Shown piece by piece: positions 11,882 through 22,398 of a stretch of DNA of 64,000 bases. The translations under genes were made by a program, and so were the position numbers. The stretch comes from Larix kaempferi (taxonomy: Eukaryota > Streptophyta > Pinopsida > Pinales > Pinaceae): contig BSBM01000904.1 in assembly GCA_027924585.1 (NCBI GenBank), forward strand, positions 20,111,001 through 20,175,000, given 5' to 3'. Each line of letters opens with the position of its first letter. The first letter of the stretch is position 1. The notes under the pieces were generated by a model. That model saw only the letters and a program-made list of their open reading frames with translations, ran no database searches and was not told where the DNA came from.

Positions 11882-12816
11882 AGGGTTAAGATAACCTGGA
11901 TATGCTTAACTCCATGGTGGTTGACTTGAATTGGATGGTCCTGCAACATGAGATAATCCCATGGTGGATGCTCCAACGGGTAAGGAAGTTCCAATGGAAT
12001 GATCGATAGGAAGTCCTCCTCCAACATTATGGTTAGAAGACGTGGGTTTCCCCCAGTAACAATGTGCTGACCACTAATCGATGGTTGACCCAAAATGGGT
12101 TGTTGATTATCTGCTACGGGATTAACATTACTTGTAAGGAAAGTGGGGGGTAAAGAGTATTCTCCCCACGAGTTCTGGGGTGGGGGAGGAGTGGGTAATG
12201 TTCCCGTAGTAGTAAGAGGAGTGTTGGATTGTTGTCCTTCAACAGGTTGGGTCATTTGGGGTATAGAACTGGTCTCCTGTCTAAGGGATGTACTTGTAAG
12301 AAGTGAGGGTTGACCAGGTTCATAAGTGGTCATGTTGTGGACAGATGGTTCCGGTGAATCATAAGATAAAGAACGAATCGGGATATGTCGATATGCGGGT
12401 AACTCCGGTTCTTGAACCCTTCGTAAAAGACTTTGTCTTCGAAATTATTCGCCCATGGCACATAATCTGTCCAGGCGATTATGAAAGGGTGCTAAGAGCA
12501 CATAAGGAGTAGCCCAACTGGGGGGTGGTGAAATGGTAAAATGAGCCACTTGTTGACCCAGGTATGTTTCCCAAAAGGGTGCAGCTGGACCTAATGCAGC
12601 TGATACAGGGTCATCCTGGGAGTAATTTAACCATTCCAAAGATCTAGGCTCTCCCGACAATGCGGGAGGCAGAGATACGTCTTTTGAAGTAGAAATTTCT
12701 ACCTCTTCTCCCCTTGAGGGGTTGTAGGTGGGTGAGTCTTGAGGAAAAAGATGTGCCCCCAAGCTGATAGTAGGGTTTTCTACTTGAGGTGACACGACCG
12801 TGACGTGTGGGTCCAT
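11882..12816 (-). pseudogene. N-terminal region of gag, decayed
   Basis: The frame that starts at 12816 (MDPHVTVVSPQVENPT) is open for 123 codons to 12445 and contains SLEWLNYSQDDPVSAALGP. A second frame continues leftwards through a Pro/Thr-rich part (QPVEGQQSNTPLTTTG). I take 12816 as the likely gag start because it is the first ATG of the coding-like run and noncoding leader follows to its right. I do not recognise a named domain. Confidence 0.55.
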
Positions 12817-15069
12817 TCTTACCCTTGAAATTACCTCCTGGTTAAGGGGATATTCGGGTGGTAAGTTTAAAATTCTATGGGACCTTCTCCAAGGAAAGTC
12901 AGCCAGAGTGACTGAACCAGAGTTTCTCCTAGGTGTATTCTAAACAAAAGAAAAGCAGTCCAGAAAAAATCTACACAAACTAAGGCTACAAGCAAACTTA
13001 TGTGATAGGTGTGGATTGAAAAGTCTAGAACCTCACGGGATTTTCAAGGTTTCGCAACTCGTGATATACTCCAGGGTCCAACAGTTATACTCGGCCCAAT
13101 TTTTCAGAGCACTAACCAGGGAGGATTAGGATCGTACCCTTAACCATATAACCCGACTACCTGATAGTACGTGCGTAGTAGCTCCTCGAGTGTTGTTCTC
13201 GGTGTATTGCTCTGCCAAGACAGCCAAATGGTTAACTCAGTTGGTTTCAGGAATACTATGGGTGTCTCCCGATATACTTAAGGTATGTGGGACCTCAAAT
13301 CCGTAGTGGTGTTGTCTAATGCACAACCGTACGGCAAGATCCTTCTAATATACTACCAAGTATGTGAAACACCTTTCGATATACGTCGAGTACATGAAGT
13401 GCCTTTCGATATACCCTAAGGTATGTGAAAGAGCCTTCGATATATCGGTTGGTATGTGAAAGAGCTTTGATATACTGGTTGGTACGTGGAAGAACTACAA
13501 TACCCTTGGAATGCAATGCAGGCAAATAACGACAGTTGCACGTTTTATGACGCTGGAACAAGTCTCTAACTTAATACACAAGTTACTAAAAATTTTACCC
13601 TAGTTCTGCCGTTAATTTTATCTGGACAGTTAGGTGAATGCATGAGGTGAGTACATAAACGTAAGCATAATGCAAGCCCTAACTACATGAAAAAAATGCA
13701 CTTTTTCTTTTGATGAAATCTATGTATGGGAAGGAGAAATATTTTTCAAGTGGTTTTACCAAAACAACAAAATTCAACAAATCTCAATTCTACCAAAAAT
13801 GACTATGAAAGTACTATTTTCCATTTTTTCAAGCAAAACATGAAAATCAACAACACATCAAAACCAAATCAAAGAATTTTTCTTTTTGTCTTTTCAATTA
13901 GAAGGAAACTAAGTGTTGAAAAGGGAGAATTCCTACTTAGAGCACACTAACTCTTCAACTTTCACTATGATAGCCTAAAAGCACGAAAAAACAAAAATGC
14001 ATATAACTTCTTCAAGCATGGAATCACTTTTGCAAAACTTCGATTTCACTTGGATCTTCCAAGAAAATGAATGGCTCATAATTTGTGAAAAACACAAGCA
14101 ATTAACTTCTTTTTCAAACTTTCCAAAAGATTTATGAATGGTAAATTCCAATGCATGAAACAACTTTTACTGCAATTCTCAAATGAACTTGAAAATGGTA
14201 AAAATGAAGCACTTTTTTATTTTCCAATGAATGCACCAAGACAAAACTTGATAATAATAACGCTTTCAAACATAAACGGCCGAAAAGAAGAGACTACTTG
14301 CAGCACTATAATCACTCAGAAATTCTCAAGAAAATGACAAGCACTCCAATAAACTAAGAACACACAAGACACTCAAAATCAACCAAATGCAAGCAAAACT
14401 AAATAATGAGTGCAAAAAGAGGTCAGGGATCAGATCCAATGCAAATACTAGATTAGGTGAGGAGAGGAGGGAATGCAAGGTCAAGTCCATGAAGGTGGGG
14501 GATACTAAAGTGTCCACCACTTCCAAGTGTCAAACTTGTCCAAAATGGAACCCAAAACCAATCCAAACAAAACCAAACACTACCAGTGCAAAATCACAAG
14601 ATCTCTGACTGGAAAGTGCAGTACAGAGAGGTCTGTAAATCAAACCAAACTGAAAAAATGGAGAGGGGATGACCCAAGCACTAGGATAAATTGCTCGGCG
14701 CAGCCTGTGGTAAGGCTCAGAGCGCTCGGCGCAAGTTATAAGCATGTGGTTTGCACCGACGACACAGGATGCATATCTGAGTGAAGCGTCGTAGGGGTTT
14801 CAAGGGAGCAGAATGCGCCCGTGAAGGTATGGCGCTCTGGCTATACTTCCCAGGTGCGCCAGGAGAAATCCCAATGCAAGGATGAAAAGATCTCCAAGGA
14901 TGAGTAACAAAAAGGTTTGATGACTATGCACACAGACTCAAAGAAACTTTACAGACTCTTCAACAAGAAGATCTGGTGGTGAAAAAGGCTTAGGAGGAAA
15001 ATGAAATGGCTCACAAAGAAATCAAAGAAGATAACATTCAAATTAAAAAACTTAAAACAATGTAAGTGT
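12817..15069 (-). other. Long untranslated leader of the Tat-like element
   Basis: More than 2 kb between the primer-binding region and gag with no convincing reading frame on either strand. Long leaders are common in this lineage. It contains the 31-bp tandem array at 13342-13495. Part of it could be later insertion, but I see no boundary. Confidence 0.5.
13342..13495 (-). repeat. 31-bp tandem repeat, five units
   Basis: Five imperfect units of 30-32 bases share CTTTCGATATAC, a variable 6-8 bases, then GGTATGTGAAAGAGC. Related single copies (CGATATACTTAAGGTATGTG) occur nearby at about 13270. The core GATATAC...GTAT is weakly palindromic. It lies in the leader of the Tat-like element. Confidence 0.85.
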
Positions 15070-15090
15070 CCCCAATATGGTCACCAAATT
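15070..15090 (-). other. Primer-binding region of the Tat-like element
   Basis: On the minus strand the sequence after the LTR end reads AATTTGGTGACCATATTGGG. The pattern TTTGG-GACC-A-TGGGGA directly after an LTR matches what I know of Tat/Ogre-type primer sites, but I cannot name the tRNA. Confidence 0.6.
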
Positions 15091-16068
15091 TGTTACCGGA
15101 CAATCTACCGAAAGCGGACTTAACGCATGATCTCCCTAGTTCAATGCGAATCTAGAACAAATTAGACAGAATACAAATCTACCTTCCTAGATCAAATTAG
15201 AGATTAAGAGATGTAGACATCTTACCTTTTAGATCTGCAGATCTCTTTCTCCTTTTGTCGCTCTAGGATCCACGGTCGTCAGATCCATAGCTGCAAGACC
15301 TGTTAGAACATGCAAGAGACAAACAAGCAGTAATAATACATCTACACAATAATTGATCCAAGTATACGGTTAAGGAAGTAAACTAATAAATATTAATGAA
15401 CAACAAGACATTTATGGAAAGAGTTTTGTATTACTGTATAAAAGTGGGAATACATAGAAGAGTGAGGATTACAACCAAGCCCTAACGTTGCAATCTTCCT
15501 CCAACAAGCCAAGCCAATGCCTCTAAGGAGAAATGGGTGCCTCCAAGAGATGAATGCTGATCTCCTAAGCTTATTCCACCAGCATATGGATGTTATAGCC
15601 TTCCTCCCTTTGGAATGGAGAAGAGCTTCATATATATAAGACTAGGAGGATAGAATGGGTTGAGAAATAGTGGTAGAGGACTAAGGGATCCTCCCAAGGG
15701 GTTAGGGAACCGAAGGCCAGCTCACCTACAATCTAGGGATAGAGATCCAAGTCATACGCCTTCGAGAAATTGCTCGAAGATGCCATTTATCCACATTAAC
15801 TGACATCGGAGCAAGTCGCATTAGGACAACCTGCATCGGTGCATGTTGCACAAGGGTGACATGAGTTGACGACACAACCCATCAGGTGATAAACTACGCC
15901 TGACCTAGTTGGGCGCAAGTTGTTAGGGAGCAGCCTGCGCCGACCCAACTAGACCCTATGGTAAGGGGTCAGTAACTTCTCAAGTTTAACTTCCTAGTCA
16001 TGGAAACATCAGGGGATTTTGCACTAAGTTGACAAATTTCTCATGATGGGGAGATTTTAGGTGTAACA
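15091..16068 (-). repeat. 5' LTR of the Tat-like element
   Basis: On the minus strand it begins TGTTACACC and ends CCGGTAACA, giving 6-bp inverted ends TGTTAC/GTAACA, directly followed by the primer-binding region. A TATA box (TATATATGAAG, minus strand) lies at about 15628-15638. Length is 978 bp. No second copy was found, so the outer end is supported only by the inverted terminus. Confidence 0.65.
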
Positions 16069-18167
16069 CCATCTATAGAGGTTTTAGTGGACGTATTTTG
16101 GATAATTTTGCTCAATATTGTAATACTAAAAAGCTTCGCAAAAACCTCCATTGGGAGGTGTTTTCCTTGTAGTGTCCTTCAATTTTAATAAATTTATTTT
16201 TAGTGATGTTATAATCAAATTTACTTGTCGCGTGTTGGTAAGCATCCACAATTGATCCAAATCTGGTTGGTGACAAGGAATAGTTTCATGATGGTGACAC
16301 ATTCACCACTATCGTAAATGCCTTGAAGAAGGACAACAAATAATTGCTTTAATTGTTTGATTTTGATTAGTCAGGAGAGGTTGTGAAACAAAATCGCAAC
16401 ACTGTGATAACTAGAATAAGAAAATATGGAGTATGAGTGAACTTTTAACTTTATTAATTTATTGTATTGATTTTTCGTTTCTTTACTCTTATAATTGAAC
16501 AAAAAACATTGTTTATTTCTTCTTCTTTTTTGTAAGAGTTTTTAAGATTGGTATATTCTACTAATGAGGTTAGTGTAAGAACTAACCACACACCTAATTC
16601 ACCATTGCATCCCCTCACTATTCACATAACATTAGTAGATTATTTACCTCTCCATCTACTAGTCTTAGTCCCTCCACTCATCCTTATGTCGACACTCAAT
16701 TTACCTCTACAATCCCTAGGGAAGATGCCACCCCTTTCAATATCACTCCAAACGATGCACATGTTAGTTGAGTTGTCCCTAATATTGAATCATATAGTGG
16801 TTGCTTTCCTAAATCATCACGTCTTTGTAGCACTAGTACACTACCAATTGAATTTTTGGTGGACAAGAACCAAATCCAATTTGAAATTAAATAATTGTCT
16901 AGTAAGTAATAATGTCTTAATTATTTCCCATAATGGGGTATAATTGTTTTTTTAGTGTTTTTTTCTATAAATGACAATATGTTTTGGTAGGAAATAACAA
17001 CTTTTGGAAGCACCTAGACATTATAAATTTTTGGGCCTTCTATTCATACAATGATTACTATATGACTTTTTCATTTGAAGAAAAAATTGTTAGACCATTT
17101 GGTGAGCCTCTTTGGTGATGTGTTCAACCAAAGTAAATTAATCTCTATGGTCGACACTTATCTGAAATCTTCGAGGGACACATAGGGATAACTTGCAAGA
17201 TAAAAATAGGTATAAGTGTCCTTTAGTAATTCCTTAGAGGTAGAAAAAGGCTCTAATTGAGGACACAAAGGAGAAGAAAACAAGAAAAGAAGGAAAGGCA
17301 CCACCAGATGGAGGGAGGTAGAATATATGTTGATTTGTTTTATTTCTACAAAAAAACTTCAATATCTGACCTAGTTGAAACTTTTAGTAGGATCAAAGAT
17401 ACGTCAAAGGGCACCTAGGAAAGATTAGAGAAACATGACCAACACAAAATTGGCTAAGGTGGTTAGATCAAATTAAGAGCCAAAATTGTGAGAACCAAAT
17501 AATTAATCCAATTCATCACCGAGATCTTTCAATTTTTATTTAACTCCATCCTACAATTAAATTTTGCAATGTTGTGCAATCTAGGGGGATAAGTACAATT
17601 GCCATATTTGGAATGTTTATTATTTATAAAACTAGTCCGTGATTGATTATGTCCTAAAAATTAATGTCTTTGTTTGTTTTATGCAACAAAACACTAATGA
17701 GGTTGATAGTGAAGATTAGCCCCATGACAATATTATGAAACTAAAACCAGATGTAAGGAATTATCATGACTTAGTTTGTTTTTGTTATACTTATATATTT
17801 TTCTTGCTTCAAGGGAAGAGCCTATAAATGAGAATGGTGGGAGGCCAGAGGAAGAGATCAACCAAACTATAATGTTCACTATTCCACCAAGTAAAAAACT
17901 TTGTACTTATATTTATATTGAATTATTAAACGAAAATTTCATCATTGGTCAATCATTGACCATGTCACTTTAATAACTTTTTTCATGGTAAATGTTTGTT
18001 CCACTCAACCTAGACATTGTTGCATAAGATGTATATTATGTTCCCATGCAAAGCCTGAATCGACAAAATAATAGCATCCGCCAAATATTCAAGAAGAAAT
18101 GAGCATGTTGCTTAAGAGTTTTCATCAAAGTTTTTTTGTTGAGGATTATGTGACAAGTTTAGTTTGT
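16069..18167. other. Decayed sequence, nothing recognised
   Basis: Short coding-like patches appear on the plus strand (around 16640-16890 and 17100-17400) with many stops. I could not match them to a family. A broken DNA transposon is possible but not supported. Confidence 0.35.
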
Positions 18168-18449
18168 CTATCCATTTGCATTACTACTACATGTATTATG
18201 TGTATATTGAATTACAAATTGAATGTTTTCCTTTTGGATTCCTAAGAGTACTTTTACAAAGCTTGTATCCTTGAAAATATAATTTCTCGAAGAGAGTAAA
18301 TAAAGGAAACCCACATTATTATAGACCATTTCAACTTTGGACAAGAAGCCTCGAACTAAATCTTCAAGTAATCCCACTGCACAACATACTCCGTGTTTCA
18401 TCGTTTCTAAACTCAAGAAGGATCTGACAACTTTGATTTCTATCTTCAT
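18168..18449 (-). pseudogene. Unidentified 93-codon open frame, probably part of a coding relic
   Basis: An open minus-strand frame with ordinary protein composition (for example VEMVYNNVGFLYLLSSRN). It lies just downstream, in the same orientation, of the relic at 18594-20361 and may be its 3' part. I recognise no domain. Confidence 0.3.
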
Positions 18450-18593
18450 ATTGGTTGTACTATATAGACTTCATTGACATTGTTGACCTTGAATGAATAG
18501 TGCTTTGACTCACTATATGCTACTATTGACTGTTAACCAACACACAAGTTGGCCTCCAAATTAAAGAACAATGGCTTAAGTGGATGACAATGT

Positions 18594-20361
18594 TTAACAA
18601 GGTGGTGTTTTCAGTTGGGATGCATTATGGATATTGTGATCATGGTGGGGACCAAGGAGATTAACTACCTTTCCCTTTCCAGGCACATATAAGGCTAGTA
18701 TCAAAGGACACTTATTTTTATCTTGTCCATCGAATTTTATATCGAATGTCTCGCTCCCTCCAAATATTATTTGGAATCCCTTTATCATCTACTCCACGCT
18801 AAAGGAGGGAAGTTATGGATGATATCTATGAGATGTACATTCAAATGATTGGGTTTCCCTAACCCCCAAGACTCTTGGCCCCAAGATAAATTTTTATTGT
18901 GACAATAGATGCAGCTTCAAGATGGTCTCATTATCCATCTTATTCCACACCATTAGGTGTATAGCCTCAATATCCCCTTCAAAAAATTGCAAGTTTTTAC
19001 CACCATCTACAGATCAAGATAGACCATCATATCCCACAACATAAGAGGCTTTATCGATTATGTCATATCCAAGAAGTAGTGCCTATGGAGCACTTAATTT
19101 GTTTTCAAATATGGCATATTCTATAAGATTCAAGATAAGTCCAATGAGTTGTTTTGGAACTCAATAGCCTCCCTTGCAATTTTCTTTAACTATAATGATC
19201 AAATATGCCTAGCCTTGTTATTTTCAGAAGCAATTATCACCATATGACAAAACTTTGTGTGGTATTAGTAGACCCAATACTATCAAGCTTAATAATTCAT
19301 TATTTTAGCTACATTGATAGCGAGTGGTGGTAATCGCTAAGAGAAATCCCTAGTCTCAAACCTTTTTTGTGGTATAGAAATGAGACAACAAACTTCCTCC
19401 CACTTGAGGATTTGAGAATATGTACTCCCAACATCCTCAATATTCTCCCCATAATCAATTTCAACAGACATCTCACCTCAAGGAGACCTCACGACCAAAC
19501 CTGCTCCTTACATAACACTACCTACCAAGTTTGGTTGAGCAGTTAGAGTTCTATACTGAGGATCTTCCCCTCGAACTTTGATGTTAGGAAAGATAAGTAG
19601 CTCCACTCCAGATCTCTTCAAGAAGATTATACAACTAGGTCGTTTGGCTCTATGTACTCTTTGAACGATGTCAACAGGTTTTGAATTGGCTCCTTCATAG
19701 AATACACTAAAACATGGATGTCCTTGTAGTTTTTCTTTTATGTCCCTAAATCACCAGTCTTGAGACACAATTTTGTTGCTAAATGATATCACATGTGGCA
19801 TATAAAGCCTTTGTAGTTTAACTTGTATCTCCCTAAATCATTAGTCTTGAGACACAAATTTGTCACTAAAATTTCTCGCGTTTGACATATAAATCCCTTC
19901 TAGTTTTAGTTTTATGTCTTTAAATCATTGGTCACGAGACACACATTTGTCACTAAGACATCTCACATGAAATATATAAAACCCTTATAGTTTTACTCTT
20001 ATGTCCTCAAATCACCAGTCTTGGGACACATATTTGTCGCTAAAGCGTTTCACCCATGACAAATAAAGGCCTTCCAATTTTACTTTTATATCCCTAACTT
20101 CTTAGCCTCGAGATGCAAGTTTGTCTCTCAAACATCTCAATTGCTACATACAAAGAAGTTGCAGGTTTACCATTATGTCTCTAATGTGTCACTCTTGAGA
20201 CAACATCAACTTACATTTTAAAGAGAGAACATGAAATAGATTCAAGCGACACATGGCACTAAATTTACCTTGAAAATAGACAATTGTCATAGTATGTCCT
20301 AAATGTGACGAAAGATGCGTTAATCCTTCGTATTTCATCTCTTTGGCAATGATAGAGATGT
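18594..20361 (-). pseudogene. Unrecognised coding relic with 29-residue tandem repeats
   Basis: Read on the minus strand, 20361 to about 20206 gives IIAKEMKYEGLTHLSSHLG, then six repeats of 29 codons (core VSQDW-stop-FRDIKVKL), then 72 open codons at 19511-19726 (for example PVDIVQRVHRAKRPSCIIFL), then further protein-like stretches broken by scattered stops (SVEIDYGENIEDVGSTYSQI), ending in a 64-codon open frame at 18594-18788 (IIFGGSETFDIKFDGQDKNK). I recognise no family. It may be a decayed host gene or an ORF of a mobile element. At its 5' side it is interrupted by the solo LTR at 20367. Confidence 0.5.
19727..20206 (-). repeat. 87-bp tandem repeat, 5.5 units, no length variation
   Basis: Unit starts fall at 19727, 19814, 19901, 19988, 20075 and 20162, each exactly 87 bases apart, although the units differ at many bases. 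Shared plus-strand words include CACCAGTCTTGAGACACA and TTTGTCACTAAA. Because 87 is a multiple of three, the minus-strand frame is kept through all units. All six carry a stop (TGA in five, TAA in one) at the same codon. Confidence 0.92.
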
Positions 20362-22398
20362 TAGAATGTAATTTCCCTTATTAGGAATTTTATTAAAATT
20401 GCAATTTTCCACATTTTTTCCCTAGTTCGACCTTTGACTAGTTTTGATCTCTAGGTCCCCAATTTGCCCCAAATGATCCCAAATCTTCTGAGAAGGTATA
20501 TGAATGATATTAGAACATAAATATGTGTTTCAAGGATGCCTTTGGACCTTTAAAATACTTCTGCAAATCCTCTTTCAATTCTGATCAATGTAGGTAACTT
20601 TACTAGTGATTTTCCTTTGACTAGTATTGGCCTCTAGGTCTCGAATTGACTCCAAATGCCTTCAAATATTCAAGGAAGGTGTATGAATGATATTAGAACT
20701 TGAATATGATGTTTATGGATGAAATATGTCCACCAAAAGACCTCTGAAAACTCTCTTTATATTCTGGACCAATTATGCAATTTTACTAGTGATTTGGGGT
20801 TCAAATCCCCCTGGGGTAAGTACTGAAAATGGCTTCCCAAATGCCTCCAAACCCACTCAAATTTATGAAAAGAGGTATGTAATGTGTTAATTATTTTATT
20901 AAAGTCTCATGTGAACCATTAATGGATTATTAAAACTGTTCTCACCCTCTCCCATTCAACTGCAAAAATCCCCAATTCGACCCTTGGGGAAATGACACTA
21001 TTTCACCTCCCAATAAACCTAAACTGAGTAAAAATGCTTCAAATGCTCAAGTACAGTACATGAAACTTGTAGAAGACATCCATGGAAGTATATTGATCAC
21101 AAATATATCAGAGAATCATCCATTCATTTGAAATCATCATCAATACATTGGTTCACAACAAGGTAGTGGGGAAATGGCATTGTTCTTCCATTAAAAATGA
21201 GATTTATACATTTCTACTTGGAATTTCGACCTGAAACTTTTTGGAGATGAAGAACAGAGTATTTAATTCATATTACAAAAGAAATGGGGCATTAAAAGCT
21301 TCCCCAAAGAGTACAATAGCTCACCAAAAACGCCCTCCCTCAAGGATCAAGAATATGCCATCAAAACTTAAAATGGTTGAAGGAGTGAGCTGCAATAGAA
21401 GAAACCATGAGCTGCCCTGTAGCTTACACCTGCAAATAAAGACTCCATTAAAGCTCCAAATGAAAGGTCTGAATGGCTTTTCCAATTACCAACTTGGATG
21501 GGAATCTTTCACCCTTGAAATTGGCTAAGGCAAGAAACTAGTCATCCACTAGCTGTCCCTCTTCACAAATGCAATTGCAAATTCTACAAATGATCAAAAG
21601 CTCGTTTCATTCTTTGTTATTGACATTTATAAACTTCTAATGTCCTCCATGGGTCGAATTCCCTCCAAGAGACTCATGCCAACTCATGTTGGGAAGAGAT
21701 TCCAAAGAACGCCACTTGTACAACAATTCCTAGTCTCCCACTTCCACCAAATCACATGTGGAAGCATCTTAGCTGCCCTAACACCCTTGAGCGCCCTCTT
21801 GGAGTCTATTTTTAGCCCTGAAATGTCATATATGTCATATGTCATCCTTCAGGTCTGATTTGTGTCATAGGTGTCATAGCATCTTCATTATTGTTGTCAT
21901 AGAGCTAGGGAATCTAGCCCAAGTGTCTCACTAGCTCCAAATTGCCTCTTCCTCTTCCATGGGAGTTACTCTTCCTCTATATTTCGACCTTGGATGAGTC
22001 ATGCAATGAATAATACCTTTTGGACTCCCCCAAGTATGTTACCATTCACCTTGAATTCGAATTGGTGAGAGAATGATGCCAAATGTAGTGGGGAAATCTA
22101 GCCATATGTGGGTCCCACTTCCTCCATGTGTCTTCATGATGAAATGCCACTTTGATTTTCACTTGTATATATTTATTTAGATCCTTTATTAAATATTTAT
22201 GCCATTCTAATGTTCAAACATCATTTATTATCCCCATTATTCCAAATCCCAAAGCTTCCACCCCAAACCTAGTAAACTGGTAATTTTCCTCCTTGGCAAT
22301 TATTTGACCTTTAGCATCAATTTGACAAACTCTAATGAATAGAGCCAATGTGATTAGGCCATTGTGACCCAATACCAAATTTGGGACATGACATAGAA
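20362..22398. mobile_element. Solo LTR, 2.0 kb, with 5-bp target duplication TAGAA
   Basis: The element runs from 20367 (TGTAATTTCCC) to 22393 (TTGGGACATGACA). It is flanked by TAGAA at 20362-20366 and 22394-22398. A second copy of the same family is at 59607-61615 with a different duplication, which fixes both ends independently. There is no internal coding region, and the TG..CA ends with inverted termini fit an LTR left by recombination between the two LTRs of a full element. The open frames at 21241-21528 and 21640-21858 recur in the other copy but are short; I do not call them genes. Confidence 0.93.

Larger units (their letters stand above)
5889..16068 (-). mobile_element. Ty3/gypsy retrotransposon, Tat-like lineage, 3' LTR not found
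   Basis: A minus-strand element with its 5' LTR at right (15091-16068), primer-binding region, a leader of more than 2 kb, gag, then protease, RT, RNase H and integrase in the gypsy order, ending near 5889. The RT signature (YRDLNKACPKDNYP), the CX2CX3HX4C knuckle, the protease motif DEGAS and the integrase C-terminus (KLGAGKFESMWHGPY) are those I associate with plant Tat-type elements; this lineage assignment is from memory of family motifs. The frame is broken by several stops and frameshifts. No copy of the right-hand LTR is visible left of 5889, so the 3' end is deleted, replaced or lies in unrecognised sequence. Confidence 0.85.

Noticed and set aside
16548-16943. 131-codon plus-strand frame as a membrane protein
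   Set aside because: The Leu/Ile/His-rich composition comes from pyrimidine-rich DNA; an alternative frame looks more protein-like, and neither matches a family.
21241-21858. Open frames shared by both 2-kb solo LTRs as a conserved gene
   Set aside because: The frames are short, and their presence in both copies follows from overall DNA similarity. LTRs rarely encode proteins.
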